Shown: positions 14,173 through 23,699, counted from the stretch's first letter. The stretch is 64,000 nt of DNA from Saccharothrix ecbatanensis (GCF_014205015.1 NZ_JACHMO010000001.1:5022001-5086000), one strand, 5' to 3'. Notes: generated by a model from the letters alone, not told the origin. Numbers and translations: made by a program.

Positions 14173-14265
14173 GTGCCGAATCCTTTCACAGTGTGAATCC
14201 GGATCGAGAGAGCCCAGGTGGGAGGCCTCGACGCCATCCCGTCTGATGGGACCACCGCCGGGCCT

Positions 14266-14823
14266 TCACCCGGCTGACACCGCGACCAGCCACGTCGCCG
14301 CCAGCAGGCCCGGTCCATGCGGGACGGTGGTTGACGGCCACCAGATGGCCAGCACGAGGGTGATCACGCTCGCCAGCAGCGCGCCCGCCGGCAACGCGAG
14401 CCACGACACCGAGGCCAGCACCGCGCCCAGTGGCCCGGCCAGCTTCACGTCTCCCCCGCCCATCGCCGACGGCGCGACGACGCGAACGAGTAAGTGGAAG
14501 CCGCCGAACAACAGGCAGCCCGCCAGCGCACGCCACAAGTCCGCACCGCACAGCCACAGCGTGAGGCCGACCACCGGGTACGCGGCCAACGTGAGGGCGT
14601 CCGGCAGCCGGCCGTGACGCAGATCCGTCACCGTCAGCAGCACGCCCAGCCACCCCAGCACCAGCGGCACCGGGAGCCAGTGCGGAGGGGACAGTGATCG
14701 GGCTGCGAGCCACAGCACCGCTGTCGGGACCGCGCACCAGAGCCAGCACACGCCGGCGCCGCGAGGAAGTCGGCGGAGCAACCCGGCGCCCAGAGCGCCG
14801 GCCAGGAATCCCGAGATGACCAT
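14266..14823 (-). CDS. A24 family prepilin peptidase
   Basis: 185 residues, almost entirely hydrophobic with about six membrane helices. The two catalytic aspartates are in TDLRHGRLPD (about residue 67) and GGGDVKLAG (about residue 117), the GxGDxKL motif of the family. It cleaves type IV prepilin or Flp/Tad leader peptides at the inner face of the membrane. It lacks the N-terminal methyltransferase half of long PilD proteins, as usual in actinobacteria. ATG at 14821-14823. No pilin genes are nearby; the position upstream of aroC is shared with mycobacteria. Confidence 0.88.
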   Translation of the reverse strand: MVISGFLAGALGAGLLRRLPRGAGVCWLWCAVPTAVLWLAARSLSPPHWLPVPLVLGWLGVLLTVTDLRHGRLPDALTLAAYPVVGLTLWLCGADLWRALAGCLLFGGFHLLVRVVAPSAMGGGDVKLAGPLGAVLASVSWLALPAGALLASVITLVLAIWWPSTTVPHGPGLLAATWLVAVSAG

Positions 14824-14863
14824 GCACCCAGCGTCGTGGCGCGGACACCCTTGGTGCAACGAG

Positions 14864-14896
14864 GAATGCGGATGAATGGTCCATTCATCCGCATTC
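14864..14896. terminator. Perfect 16-bp inverted repeat downstream of EIIA (probable terminator)
   Basis: GAATGCGGATGAATGG (14864-14879), one T, then its exact complement CCATTCATCCGCATTC (14881-14896). It lies 32 bases after the EIIA stop and 40 bases before the prepilin-peptidase start on the same strand. It has no U tract, which is common for actinobacterial hairpin terminators. The near-zero loop also allows a DNA cruciform or a regulator operator. Confidence 0.65.
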
Positions 14897-14928
14897 GTCC
14901 GCCACGGGCCGGGATCAACCCCGCGCGA

Positions 14929-15381
14929 TCACCGTTGCCAGGAGAACAGCGCGTCACCCGCCGCCACCGGGCCACCGGCCTGGTCCAGCAACACCTCCGG
15001 CGCCGCGTCCAGCGCGATCACCGGGCAGATCGGCGCGAACCCCGCCGCCTCCACCTCCGCCGGGTCCCACGTCACCACGACCTGCCCCGCGCGCACCGTC
15101 TCGCCCTTGACCACGTGCAGCGTGAAGCCCTCGCCCTTGCGCTTCACCGTGTCGATCCCCAGGTGCACCAACACCGCCGCACCCTCCGGGGTCGCCACCA
15201 CGAACGCGTGCGGGTGCAGCGTCACCACCGTCCCGTCCACCGGCGACACCACGTCGGCGCTCACCCGGTCCGGCTCCACCGCCACCCCCGGACCCACCAT
15301 GGCCTGCGCGAACACCGGGTCCGGCACCTCGGTCAGCGGCACCACCCGGCCGCTGACCGGGCTCGCCACGCGCAACGTCAC
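14929..15381 (-). CDS. PTS EIIA, glucose/N-acetylglucosamine type (Crr-like)
   Basis: 150 residues. Beta-sandwich EIIA with the conserved histidine pair 15 residues apart: H58 (LHPHAFVVAT) and active H73 in VLVHLGIDTVKRKGEGF. It accepts phosphate from HPr and passes it to EIIB. GTG start overlaps the EIIB stop as GTGA, so EIIB and EIIA are made together on the minus strand while EIIC is on the plus strand across the dre operator. Confidence 0.93.
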   Translation of the reverse strand: MTLRVASPVSGRVVPLTEVPDPVFAQAMVGPGVAVEPDRVSADVVSPVDGTVVTLHPHAFVVATPEGAAVLVHLGIDTVKRKGEGFTLHVVKGETVRAGQVVVTWDPAEVEAAGFAPICPVIALDAAPEVLLDQAGGPVAAGDALFSWQR

Positions 15382-15614
15382 AGCAGGTCCTCGATGTCGC
15401 TGGCGATGGTGTCGGCCTCCGGACCCACCACCACCTGGACGACGTTGCCCGCACGCATCACACCGTGCGCGCCCAGCCCCTTCAAAGCCTTCTCGTCCAC
15501 CAGGGAACCGTCCTCCAGCTCACAGCGCAGGCGCGTGATGCACGGCTCGATCTCCACGATGTTGTCCGCACCGCCGAGCGCGGCGAGGATCCGCTCCGCC
15601 TTGTCGTCCGCCAC
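15378..15614 (-). CDS. PTS EIIB, N-acetylglucosamine type
   Basis: 78 residues from GTG at 15612-15614, preceded by AAGGGA. The phosphoacceptor cysteine is C25 in VEIEPCITRLRCEL, the classic EIIB glucose-family site. An open frame to 15686 would add 24 residues without a ribosome site. It is a free-standing EIIB, as in Streptomyces GlcNAc systems (NagF type), divergent from the DasR-like gene. Confidence 0.92.
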   Translation of the reverse strand: MADDKAERILAALGGADNIVEIEPCITRLRCELEDGSLVDEKALKGLGAHGVMRAGNVVQVVVGPEADTIASDIEDLL

Positions 15615-15679
15615 TTGAAGTCCCTTCTCGACACCTGGCCTGAGGGTGCCACCGCTCGGGCACGGTCCCGTAACGGCGG

Positions 15680-15708
15680 TTGACACCCGGTTGGCGCGCG
15701 GAGCATCC
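15680..15708 (+). promoter_or_regulatory. Possible promoter for the DasR-like gene
   Basis: A perfect TTGACA (15680-15685) is followed 18 bases later by a weak CATCCT. The dre site begins about 13 bases downstream, so bound DasR would block transcription. The minus-10 match is poor. Confidence 0.35.
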
Positions 15709-15720
15709 TCCCCGTCACCA

Positions 15721-15736
15721 ACTGGTCTAGACCGGA
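15721..15736. promoter_or_regulatory. DasR-responsive element (dre)
   Basis: ACTGGTCTAGACCGGA matches 14 of 16 bases of the Streptomyces dre consensus ACTGGTCTAGACCAGT. It sits between the divergent EIIB and DasR-like genes, 107 bases from the EIIB start and 45 bases before the regulator start, where one bound repressor could control both directions. Confidence 0.9.
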
Positions 15737-15780
15737 AAGTACCAATCCGGCATTACCGACGCGAGCACCGGGGAGGTGTC

Positions 15781-16563
15781 GTGAGCCGCACCGAGATCGC
15801 CACCGAGATCGTCGAAGGGCCGAAACCCAAGCACGCGCAGCTCCGCGACATCCTGCGGCGCATGGCCGAGCACGAACTACCGCCCGGCTCCCCGATCCCG
15901 TCCGAACGCGACCTGGCCGAGCAGTACCGGGTCTCCCGCATCACGGTCCGCGCCGCGGTCGGGCAGCTCGTCGCCGAAGGACTCCTGACCAGGGCGAAGG
16001 GCCGCGGCACGTTCACCGCGCGGCGTCGGCTGGACGTCCAGCTGTACCTGGAGTCGTTCACCGAGGACATGCGGCGGCGCGGCCTCACCCCCGCGACCGA
16101 AGTGCTGGCGTGCGCCGAGGAGGCGCCGCCGGCCGAAGCGGCCACCGCGCTCGACCTGATGCCGAACGAACCGGCGTGCAGGCTCGTGCGCCTGCGCCGG
16201 GCCGACGGCGTGCCACTGGCCGTCGAACGCGGTTGGTACAGCCCGCGGGTCGTGCCCGATCTCGACCGGCACGACCTCACGACCTCGCTCTACACCCTCA
16301 TCGCCGACCACTACGGCGTGCAGCTCGACCACGCGGCGCAGACCGTGTGGGCCGAGGGCGCCGACCCCGAAACGGCGAAGCTGCTGGGTGTTCGGACCGG
16401 CAGCCCGCTGCTCGTGTTCCACCGCGTCGCCGGCTCACAAGGCCGGCCCGTGGAGGCCATGACGTCCTGGTACCGGGGCGATCTCTACCAGGTGACCATG
16501 CAATTGGACCGGACCGTCCCGGAATCCGGCCCGCACCACTCCGCCAAAGGAGGTACCCCATGA
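15781..16563 (+). CDS. dasR: DasR-like GntR/HutC regulator of GlcNAc uptake
   Basis: 260 residues. N-terminal winged helix (HAQLRDILRRMAEHELPPGS, then ERDLAEQYRVSRITVRAAVG) and C-terminal UTRA/HutC effector domain (VLACAEEAPPAEAATALDL, VPLAVERGWYSP, VFHRVAGSQGRPVEAMTSWY). DasR is released by glucosamine-6-phosphate. GTG at 15781 follows GGGGAGG. The dre site upstream and its ATGA overlap with EIIC support the assignment. Streptomyces DasR also controls development and antibiotic genes; whether this one is global is unknown. Confidence 0.9.
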   Translation: MSRTEIATEIVEGPKPKHAQLRDILRRMAEHELPPGSPIPSERDLAEQYRVSRITVRAAVGQLVAEGLLTRAKGRGTFTARRRLDVQLYLESFTEDMRRRGLTPATEVLACAEEAPPAEAATALDLMPNEPACRLVRLRRADGVPLAVERGWYSPRVVPDLDRHDLTTSLYTLIADHYGVQLDHAAQTVWAEGADPETAKLLGVRTGSPLLVFHRVAGSQGRPVEAMTSWYRGDLYQVTMQLDRTVPESGPHHSAKGGTP

Positions 16564-17876
16564 GCGCCAGCGCCCCACAGGCGACCGGCGGTCGTGAGAT
16601 CAAGGGACTGGCCGGGCTCCAGCGGTTCGGTCGCAGCCTCATGCTGCCGATCGCCGCGCTGCCCGTCGCCGCTCTTCTTCTGCGACTCGGCCAACCCGAC
16701 CTGCTCGGCAAGAACGGGCTCGGCTGGAACGCGGTCGCCAGTGTCATCGGCGGGGCGGGCGACGCCCTGTTCGCCAACCTGCCGCTGCTGTTCGCGGTCG
16801 GTGTGGCGATCGGCTTCGCCAGGCGAGGCGACGGCTCCACCGCGCTGGCCGCGGTCGTCGGCTTCGTGGTGTCGGAGGCCGTGTTCAAGGCGATGTCGCC
16901 GCTGGTGCTGCCGCTTCCTGAGGGCGCGGCCGCGGACGCCAAGCAGGAGATGATCAACTACTCGGTGCTGACCGGCATCGTGGTGGGTCTCATCACGGCC
17001 GTCCTGTGGCAGCGGTACCACCGCATCAAGCTGCCCGCCTACCTGGCGTTCTTCGGCGGCCGGCGGTTCGTGCCGATCATGGTCGCGGGCGTGATGATCG
17101 TGGTCGCGGTCCTCATGGGCCTGATCTACCCGTGGTTCGACAAGGGCCTGACCTGGGTCGGCGAGAGCATCTCCGGCAGCACGATCATCGGCGCGGGTGT
17201 CTACGGCACGATCAATCGCCTGCTGATCCCCCTCGGCCTGCACCACATCCCGAACACGTTCATGTGGCAGGTGTTCGGCGACTACGAGGGCAAGACCGGC
17301 GACATCCCGCGGTTCTTCGCGGGCGACCCGTCGGCGGGCACGTTCATGACCGGCTTCTTCCCGATCTTCATGTTCGCGCTCCCGGCGGCGGCCCTGGCCA
17401 TCGTGCACACGGCCCGCCCGGCGCAGCGGAAGATCGTCGCCGGCATCATGGGCTCGGCCGCGCTGACGGCGTTCATCACGGGTGTGACCGAACCGCTGGA
17501 GTTCGCGTTCATGTTCGTGGCGTGGCCGCTCTACGTGATCCACGCGTTCCTCACGGGCACGTCGCTGGCCATCAGCAACGCGCTGGGCATCCACGACGGG
17601 TTCGGGTTCTCCGCCGGTGCGATCGACTACGCCCTCAACTTCAGCATCGCGACCAAACCCCTGCTGATCCTGGTGCTGGGCGTGATCTACGCGCTCATCT
17701 ACTACTTCCTGTTCCGCTTCGTCATCACGAAGTGGAACCTGAAGACGCCGGGCCGCGACGAGGACGAGGACCCGGAAGCCGACCAGAGCATCGTCGACGG
17801 TCCCGAGGACAAGTCCGGCGAGGCCAAGAATGGCAAGAACGGAAAGAAGGGCCGGCGGGACGCCACCGCGTCCTGA
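16560..17876 (+). CDS. PTS EIIC permease, N-acetylglucosamine type
   Basis: 438 residues, ten or so membrane helices, ATG at 16560 with a strong AAAGGAGGTA. The GlcNAc/glucose EIIC signatures are present: LQRFGRSLMLPIAALPVAAL at the N-terminus, NRLLIPLGLHHIPNTFMW, and ITGVTEPLEFAFMFVAWPLY (substrate and phosphotransfer loop). The C-terminus is an unusual charged tail (about 45 residues, Asp/Glu then Lys/Gly-rich), probably a cytosolic extension. There is no fused IIB; the free EIIB and EIIA on the opposite strand complete the complex. Confidence 0.93.
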   Translation: MSASAPQATGGREIKGLAGLQRFGRSLMLPIAALPVAALLLRLGQPDLLGKNGLGWNAVASVIGGAGDALFANLPLLFAVGVAIGFARRGDGSTALAAVVGFVVSEAVFKAMSPLVLPLPEGAAADAKQEMINYSVLTGIVVGLITAVLWQRYHRIKLPAYLAFFGGRRFVPIMVAGVMIVVAVLMGLIYPWFDKGLTWVGESISGSTIIGAGVYGTINRLLIPLGLHHIPNTFMWQVFGDYEGKTGDIPRFFAGDPSAGTFMTGFFPIFMFALPAAALAIVHTARPAQRKIVAGIMGSAALTAFITGVTEPLEFAFMFVAWPLYVIHAFLTGTSLAISNALGIHDGFGFSAGAIDYALNFSIATKPLLILVLGVIYALIYYFLFRFVITKWNLKTPGRDEDEDPEADQSIVDGPEDKSGEAKNGKNGKKGRRDATAS

Positions 17877-17906
17877 ACCGGCGGAGGAAAGACGAGAGGA
17901 CGGGTC

Positions 17907-18176
17907 ATGCCTGAGCGACGGGTCACCGTGGCGAGCAAGGTCGGACTGCACGCACGCCCTGCCGCACTGCTGGCGAAGGCGGCGGCCGGGCAGTCGGTCA
18001 AGGTCACCATCCGCAAGGACGACGGCCAACCGGTCGAGGCGGCGAGCGTGCTGAATCTGATGACGCTCGGCGCGATGCACGGCGACGAGGTCGTGCTGGC
18101 CGCGGACGGCGACGGCGCGGACGCCGCGCTGGAGACGATCGCCGAGATGATCGCCACCGACCTGGACGAGGGCTGA
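17907..18176 (+). CDS. ptsH: PTS phosphocarrier HPr
   Basis: 89 residues with phosphoacceptor H15 in SKVGLHARPAALLAK and an HPr-kinase-like serine region (EAASVLNLMTLGAMHGDEV). It relays phosphate from enzyme I (not in this window) to EIIA. ATG at 17907, 30 bases after EIIC with a purine-rich ribosome site, followed by a terminator. HPr in the same transcript as EIIC makes the GlcNAc system nearly complete in one locus. Confidence 0.95.
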   Translation: MPERRVTVASKVGLHARPAALLAKAAAGQSVKVTIRKDDGQPVEAASVLNLMTLGAMHGDEVVLAADGDGADAALETIAEMIATDLDEG

Positions 18177-18194
18177 TCCCCCTCAGCACCACGG

Positions 18195-18232
18195 CTGGGC
18201 CCTGCTCGCACCCTCGCGCGGGCAGGGCCCAG
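18195..18232 (+). terminator. Hairpin terminator after ptsH
   Basis: CTGGGCCCTGC (18195-18205) pairs perfectly with GCAGGGCCCAG (18222-18232) over a 16-base loop, 18 bases after the ptsH stop. Confidence 0.8.
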
Positions 18233-18252
18233 TGGCATGTCCAGGGGTCCCG

Positions 18253-18406
18253 GAGTGGACGACTCACGGTGCCCGAGTGGACGACTCGCGGTGCCGGACT
18301 GAAGCGCTCGCGTGTTCTGAGCGTTGAATTCGGGGGTCCTGAACGTAGGACACGGTGGTCCTGAACGTAGGACTCGCGGGTTCTGAACGTAGGACTCTCG
18401 CGGTTA
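18253..18406. repeat. Seven tandem 22-bp repeats between ptsH and aroE
   Basis: Seven contiguous 22-base units start at 18253, 18275, 18297, 18319, 18341, 18363 and 18385, each beginning GA. Units 5-7 share GAACGTAGGAC followed by ACGGT, TCGCG or TCTCG; units 1-2 read GAGTGGACGACTC then ACGG or GCGG; units 3-4 are more diverged. The last unit ends exactly with the aroE stop codon (TTA, 18404-18406, read on minus). A related array occurs at 55875-56016. It has no spacers, so it is not CRISPR. Confidence 0.85.
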
Positions 18407-19243
18407 GAGGGGGAGCGGGAGGAGGTTGGCGGTGGCCTCGCGGAGGGCGGAGCGCATGGCCTCGCGGGGGGCCGGGAGGCCGGTGAACTGCTCGGCCTGG
18501 CCGAACGCCTGGTGCAGGAGCATGTCCAGGCCGGTGGCCAGGGTCCGGCCCCGCTTCTCCACCGCGTAGGCCAACGGCGTCGGCCACGGGTGGTAGATGA
18601 CGTCCAGGATGGTCGGCGCCTCGGCCAGCGCCACGGCGATCGGCTCGGTGGCGGCCGGCGGCACGGTGCTCACCAGCACGTCCGACGACGCGGCCAGAGC
18701 GGCGAAGTCGGCGTCGTCCCAGGTGACCAAGTCCAAGTCCAAGCCCAGCCTGGACGCGCAGGTTTCCGCCTCGGCGGCACGGGAGACCGAGCGGACCACC
18801 AGCGAGACCGACCGGACGCCGACCGACGCCAACGCCACCAGGGCCGCGGTAGCCGTGCCGCCCGCGCCCAGCAGCACGGCACGCGTGCCTGACGTGAAGC
18901 CGCACACCGCACGAAGCGCGCCCAGCACCCCGTCCACGTCGGTGTTGTCCGCACGCCAGCCGTCGGCGACCGGCACCAGGGTGTTCGCCGCGCCCACCTG
19001 GACCGCACGCGGAGTGGACGAAGTGGCCACGGCCAGCGCCGCACGCTTGTTCGGCATCGTCACCGACAGCCCGGCCCACGACGGATCCAGCCCCGCCACC
19101 AGGGACGGAACGCCGTCCGCCTCGCACTCGATCCGCGAGTAAGTCCAGTCGGACAGCCCGAGCGCCGAGAAAGCCGCGTTGTGCAGCACGGGCGACAAGG
19201 AGTGGGCCACCGGCGAGCCGATGACCGCCGCACGCCGCGTCAC
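18404..19243 (-). CDS. aroE: Shikimate dehydrogenase
   Basis: 279 residues. Shikimate-binding residues in GSPVAHSLSPVLHN, catalytic lysine in LSVTMPNKRAAL, aspartate in ADNTDVDGVLG, and the NADP loop VLLGAGGTATAALVAL. Reduces 3-dehydroshikimate. GTG start one base after the mltG stop. The stop codon is part of the last unit of a 22-bp repeat array. The order alaS-ruvX-mltG-aroE is conserved in actinobacteria. Confidence 0.95.
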   Translation of the reverse strand: MTRRAAVIGSPVAHSLSPVLHNAAFSALGLSDWTYSRIECEADGVPSLVAGLDPSWAGLSVTMPNKRAALAVATSSTPRAVQVGAANTLVPVADGWRADNTDVDGVLGALRAVCGFTSGTRAVLLGAGGTATAALVALASVGVRSVSLVVRSVSRAAEAETCASRLGLDLDLVTWDDADFAALAASSDVLVSTVPPAATEPIAVALAEAPTILDVIYHPWPTPLAYAVEKRGRTLATGLDMLLHQAFGQAEQFTGLPAPREAMRSALREATANLLPLPL

Positions 19244-19244
19244 G

Positions 19245-20465
19245 TCAGAAGACGCCTTCCGCTTCGGCCCTGGCCGCCACGACCTTGTGCTCGTCGTAGG
19301 TGTTCGTGAAGCAGGACGTTCCGTCCTTCTGGCACTTCACGAAGTACATCCAAGGGCCCTCTTCGGGCGCGATCGCGGCGGCGATGGCCTGCTGGCCGGG
19401 CGAGCCGATCGGCGTCGGCGGCAGCCCCTTCACCTTGTAGGTGTTGTACGGCCCGGAGGCGGCGCGGTCCTCGTCGCTGGTGGTGATGATCGGCCGGTCG
19501 AGCTTGTAGTTGACCGTGGAGTCGAACTGGAGGATCTGCCCCTCCGCGAGCCGGCTGTACACGACCCGCGAGATCTTGCCGAAGTCCTTGGTCAGGCCTT
19601 CCTTCTCGACCAGGGACGCGATGACCAGCACCTCGTACGGCCGGAAACCGGTCTTCAGCGTGCCGGTCGGGATGCCGTAACCCTGCAACCGCGACAGGGA
19701 CGTGGCGATCACGCTCTTCAGCACCTCGATCGGTTCCGCACCCGGCTTGACGTGGTACAGGCCCGGCACGATGAGGCCTTCGAGCCGGTTCTCCTTCGGC
19801 GCGTTCGCCACGTCGCCCAGCGCCCAGTCCGGGATGCCGAGCGCGGCCGGGTCGGCGTTGTCCGCCGTTTCCCGCAGCTGCTCGGTCGTCACGCACCGCT
19901 GCTGTCCGTCCAGCTCGACGCACGACGCGGTGGACAGCTGCGACAGGATGCCCTTGGTGATGCTGCCGTCCGGCGCGGTGATGTCGTGCAGGACGTTGCC
20001 GCCCTTGACCTCCAGCGGCACGACCTTCGCCGCCGGGTCCACCATCCGCGACACCGCGGCCTCACCCGACATCTTCGTCTTCATCAGGTAGAAGCCGGGC
20101 TGGATGGCGGTGACCCGCGCGTCGTCCGCGCCCGCCTCGGTGAACGCCCGCGAGCTGGCCACCACGCCCTGGTCCTTGAGCGTGTTCGCGATGGTGGTGA
20201 CCAGGTCGCCGTCCTTGACCTCGACCACCACGTCCGCCTCGCCCGCGCCCGCGAAGTCGTCGTACGAGCCGATGCCGCTCAGCGTCTGGTACCCGTAGTA
20301 CGCGCCGACACCACCGCCGGCCAGCACCAACGCCACGACGACCCAGAGGATCGTCCGCTTGCGCCTGCGCTTGGCCCGACGGGCCGCCGCCGTGTCGTTC
20401 TTGCCGCGCGTCCGCTCGTCTGGGCGCGCGTCGGGATCGGTGAACAACCCGAGGTCGTCGTTCAC
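19245..20465 (-). CDS. mltG: Endolytic peptidoglycan transglycosylase MltG
   Basis: 406 residues. A basic cytosolic N-terminus (RRAKRRRKR) precedes one membrane helix (about 38-60, [20 protein letters not shown]), then a LysM-like region and the YceG catalytic domain. Motifs: [13 protein letters not shown], catalytic glutamate in [22 protein letters not shown], and [18 protein letters not shown]. It cuts nascent glycan strands and sets their length. GTG start overlaps the ruvX stop as GTGA. Confidence 0.95.
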   Translation of the reverse strand: MNDDLGLFTDPDARPDERTRGKNDTAAARRAKRRRKRTILWVVVALVLAGGGVGAYYGYQTLSGIGSYDDFAGAGEADVVVEVKDGDLVTTIANTLKDQGVVASSRAFTEAGADDARVTAIQPGFYLMKTKMSGEAAVSRMVDPAAKVVPLEVKGGNVLHDITAPDGSITKGILSQLSTASCVELDGQQRCVTTEQLRETADNADPAALGIPDWALGDVANAPKENRLEGLIVPGLYHVKPGAEPIEVLKSVIATSLSRLQGYGIPTGTLKTGFRPYEVLVIASLVEKEGLTKDFGKISRVVYSRLAEGQILQFDSTVNYKLDRPIITTSDEDRAASGPYNTYKVKGLPPTPIGSPGQQAIAAAIAPEEGPWMYFVKCQKDGTSCFTNTYDEHKVVAARAEAEGVF

Positions 20466-20974
20466 GAGCCGTCCTTAGCTCCGGGGGCCCGCTCCTCAGC
20501 GGCGCGGGCCACGTGTCGCGCCCGTCCGTCCAGCCACGACTGCAAGATCTCGACCGCGGCAGCCTGGTCGACGACGGCGCGTTGTTTCTTGCCTCGCACG
20601 CCCCGCTCGGCGAGCACCCGGCTCGCCGTGACGGTGGTCAACCGCTCATCGGTGAGCCGCACCGGCACCGGGGCGACGCGCTCGGCCAACGCCGCAGCGT
20701 ACGCCGCCGCCGCCGATGCCGCCGGCCCATGTCTGCCGGCGAGCGTGCGGGGCAGTCCGACCACGACTTCGACCACGTCGTGCTCGGTGACGAGAGCCGC
20801 CAGGTCCGAGAGGTCCCGACCGGTCTTCACGTCACGTGCCAGGGTAACCAGCGGCGTCGCGAGGAACGCGCCGGGATCGCTCAGCGCCACCCCGACGCGG
20901 ACCGCGCCGACGTCGACGCCCAGCCTCCGACCGAGGCCGGGGTCGTCGACGCCGGGGCGATCAGCGCTGCTCAA
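20462..20974 (-). CDS. ruvX: RuvX/YqgF family Holliday-junction resolvase-like nuclease
   Basis: 170 residues from TTG at 20972-20974, inside the last codons of alaS. No later ATG/GTG precedes the conserved [19 protein letters not shown]. RNase-H-like fold with catalytic residues in [27 protein letters not shown] and LTDERLTT, and the C-terminal [15 protein letters not shown]. It functions in rRNA 16S precursor processing or junction resolution. Confidence 0.9.
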   Translation of the reverse strand: MSSADRPGVDDPGLGRRLGVDVGAVRVGVALSDPGAFLATPLVTLARDVKTGRDLSDLAALVTEHDVVEVVVGLPRTLAGRHGPAASAAAAYAAALAERVAPVPVRLTDERLTTVTASRVLAERGVRGKKQRAVVDQAAAVEILQSWLDGRARHVARAAEERAPGAKDGS

Positions 20975-23633
20975 GAGCCCGGTCCACCTCGGCGCGGAGC
21001 GCGGTGATGGCCTCGGCGACACCGCTCGGGTTCGTGCCGCCACCCTGGGCGAGGTCCGGCTTGCCGCCGCCACGACCACCCACGGCCGGGGCGAACGCGG
21101 GCATCAGCTTGCCGGCGGCCAGGCCCAGGTCACGGGCGGCGGCCGTGGTGGCCACCACGAAGCTGACCTTGTCGCCGTCCGGGGCGAACAGGCCGACCAC
21201 GCCGGGCTTGGCGCCGAGCCGGTTGCGCACCTCGCCGGCGACGGTCCGCACGTCGGCGGCCGACGTGCCCGCCGGCAGCTCCAGGGCCACCAGGGCCACG
21301 CCGCGCACGTCCAGTGCCTGGTCGGCCAGGGCGCCGGCGTTGGCCACGAGCTGGGCGGCCTTGACCTTCTCCAGCTCCTTCTCGGCCACTCTCAGCCGCT
21401 CCACCAGGGCCTCGACCCGGGCGGGCACCTCGGCGTCGGGCACCTTCAGCATGGCGGCGACGTTCTGCACCAGGGCCCGTTCCTGGGCCAGGTACTTGAA
21501 CGCCTCGATGCCGACGTAGGCCTCCAGGCGGCGCACGCCGGAGCCGATGGACGACTCGCCGATCATCGTGACCGGGCCGATCTGGGACGAGTGCTCGACG
21601 TGCGTGCCGCCGCACAGCTCGCGCGACCACGGTCCGCCGATCTCGACGACGCGCACCTCTTCGTCGTAGGTCTCGCCGAACAGGGCGACCGCGCCCATCT
21701 CCTGGGCGCCGCCCATGTCGGTGTACACGACCTGGACCGGCAGGTCCTTGCGCACGGCGAGGTTGGAGACCTCTTCGATCTCGCTGCGGGTCTCCTCGGA
21801 AAGACCACCCGTCCAGGCGAAGTCCAGCCGCAGGTAGCCCGGCTTGTTGTACGAACCGCTCTGGAGGGCGGACGGGCCGAGCACCTGGCGCAGGGCGGCG
21901 TGCACGACGTGCGTGCCGGAGTGGCCCTGACGGGCGCCGATGCGCCATTCCGGGTCGACCCTGGCCTCGACGTGCTCGCCCTCGGCGATCTCGCCGCTGA
22001 CCACCCGCACCTGGTGCACCCACAGCTTGCGGGCCACCTTCTGGACGTCCACGACCTCCAGCTCGGCGCTGCCGGACACGATCACGCCGGCGTCGCTCTC
22101 CTGGCCGCCGGACTCGGCGTACAGCGGCGTGCGGTCGAGCACGACCTCGACGATGTCGCCCTCGCGGGCCGACTTGACCCGCTTGCCGTTGCTGACGATG
22201 CCGCGCAGGGTGGCCTCGCTGGCCAGCTCCTGGTAGCCGGTGAACTCGGTGGCGCCGAGGTCGAGCAGCTCCCGGTACACGGTCTGGTCGCCGTGGCCGG
22301 TCTTCTTGCCGGCGGCGTCGGCCTTGGCGCGGGCGCGCTGCTCGGCCATCAGCTTCCGGAAGCCGTCCTCGTCCACGGTCAGGCCCGCTTCGGCGGCCAT
22401 CTCCAGGGTGAGGTCGAGCGGGAAGCCGTACGTGTCGTGCAGCTGGAACGCCTTGTCACCCGGAAGGGTGGCGCGGTTGTCGGCCTTGACCTCGGCGGCG
22501 GCGGTCTCGAAGATCCGCGAGCCGGCGTCGAGCGTGCGGAGGAACGTGTCCTCCTCGGCCTTGAGCACCTGCTGGATCCGGGCGAAGCCGCTGACCAGGT
22601 CCGGGTAGGCCGGGCCCATGGCGTCGCGGACGATCTCGGCGAACGTCACCAGCACCGGCTCCGTCACGCCCAGCAGGCGGGCCGAGCGGACGATGCGGCG
22701 CAGCAGCCGGCGCAGCACGTAGCCGCGGGCCTCGTTGCCGGGGGTGACGCCGTCGCCGACCAGCAGCACACCGGACCGGGCGTGGTCGGCGATGACGCGG
22801 AAGCGGACGTCGTCCACCTCGTTGTCGCCGTACTTGCGGCCGGACAGCTCCTCGGCCTTCTGGATCACCGGGCGGACCAGGTCGGTCTCGTAGACGTTGT
22901 CCACGCCCTGGAGCAGGGAGGCGACCCGCTCGATGCCCATGCCGGTGTCGATGTTGCGGGTGGGCAGCTTGCCGATCGGCTTGTGGCCCAGCTTGGGGCT
23001 CAGGTCGCCGCGCACGTCCTGCATGAAGACCAGGTTCCAGATCTCCAGGTACCGGTCCTCGTCGGCCACGGGGCCGCCCTCGATGCCGTACGCGGGGCCG
23101 CGGTCGTAGTAGATCTCCGAGCACGGGCCGCCGGGACCGGGCACGCCCATGTCCCAGTAGTTGTCCTTGCCGTCACGGCGCTGGATGCGCTCCTGCGGCA
23201 GGCCGGCGACCTTCTGCCACAGCTCGATGGCCTCGTCGTCGTCCAGGTAGACGGTCACCCAGATGCGGTCCGGGTCGAAGCCGTAGCCGCCGTCGTCCTG
23301 GGACTTGGTGATCAGCTCCCAGGCGAGCCGGATGGCGTCTTCCTTGAAGTAGTCGCCGAACGAGAAGTTGCCGGCCATCTGGAAGAACGTGTTGTGCCGG
23401 GTGGTCTTGCCGACCTCGTCGATGTCCGGCGTGCGCACGCACTTCTGGATGCTGGTGGCGCGCTTGAACGGAGCCGGGGCCTCGCCGAGGAAGTACGGCT
23501 TGAACGGCACCATGCCGGCGTTGACGAACAGCAGGTTCGGGTCGTCGAGGATGAGCGAGGCGCTGGGCACGTACTTGTGGCCGGCGCGTTCGAAGTGCTC
23601 GCGGAAGCGCTTGATGATCTCGTGGGTCTGCAC
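20961..23633 (-). CDS. alaS: Alanyl-tRNA synthetase
   Basis: 890 residues, full length. Class II core with the N-terminal [13 protein letters not shown] and [20 protein letters not shown] motifs, the C-terminal editing domain with the metal ligands H-S-G-T-H ([12 protein letters not shown]) and C-G-G-T-H ([12 protein letters not shown]), and the C-Ala oligomerisation domain ending [17 protein letters not shown] start (23631-23633). A very long open frame on the opposite strand is an artefact of GC bias. Confidence 0.97.
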   Translation of the reverse strand: MQTHEIIKRFREHFERAGHKYVPSASLILDDPNLLFVNAGMVPFKPYFLGEAPAPFKRATSIQKCVRTPDIDEVGKTTRHNTFFQMAGNFSFGDYFKEDAIRLAWELITKSQDDGGYGFDPDRIWVTVYLDDDEAIELWQKVAGLPQERIQRRDGKDNYWDMGVPGPGGPCSEIYYDRGPAYGIEGGPVADEDRYLEIWNLVFMQDVRGDLSPKLGHKPIGKLPTRNIDTGMGIERVASLLQGVDNVYETDLVRPVIQKAEELSGRKYGDNEVDDVRFRVIADHARSGVLLVGDGVTPGNEARGYVLRRLLRRIVRSARLLGVTEPVLVTFAEIVRDAMGPAYPDLVSGFARIQQVLKAEEDTFLRTLDAGSRIFETAAAEVKADNRATLPGDKAFQLHDTYGFPLDLTLEMAAEAGLTVDEDGFRKLMAEQRARAKADAAGKKTGHGDQTVYRELLDLGATEFTGYQELASEATLRGIVSNGKRVKSAREGDIVEVVLDRTPLYAESGGQESDAGVIVSGSAELEVVDVQKVARKLWVHQVRVVSGEIAEGEHVEARVDPEWRIGARQGHSGTHVVHAALRQVLGPSALQSGSYNKPGYLRLDFAWTGGLSEETRSEIEEVSNLAVRKDLPVQVVYTDMGGAQEMGAVALFGETYDEEVRVVEIGGPWSRELCGGTHVEHSSQIGPVTMIGESSIGSGVRRLEAYVGIEAFKYLAQERALVQNVAAMLKVPDAEVPARVEALVERLRVAEKELEKVKAAQLVANAGALADQALDVRGVALVALELPAGTSAADVRTVAGEVRNRLGAKPGVVGLFAPDGDKVSFVVATTAAARDLGLAAGKLMPAFAPAVGGRGGGKPDLAQGGGTNPSGVAEAITALRAEVDRALEQR

Positions 23634-23699
23634 GGGTCTTGATTCCTTCGAAAGGGTGGAAACCTGGGCGCGGTGAGGCGACCGACCGGGCTGTCCGCC

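Noticed and set aside
14866..14896. Insertion sequence terminal repeat
   Set aside because: No transposase is near and both arms are adjacent, so this is a single palindrome.
16485..18080. A 531-codon open frame on the minus strand
   Set aside because: Antisense to EIIC and HPr; no motif, and no ribosome site.
18253..18406. CRISPR array
   Set aside because: The 22-bp units are contiguous with no spacers and no cas genes are nearby; units also vary.
19179..23642. A 1,487-codon open frame on the plus strand
   Set aside because: It lies entirely antisense to mltG, ruvX and alaS, whose motifs are unmistakable. Its composition (Gly/His/Arg/Val-rich, no motifs) is that of a GC-bias shadow.
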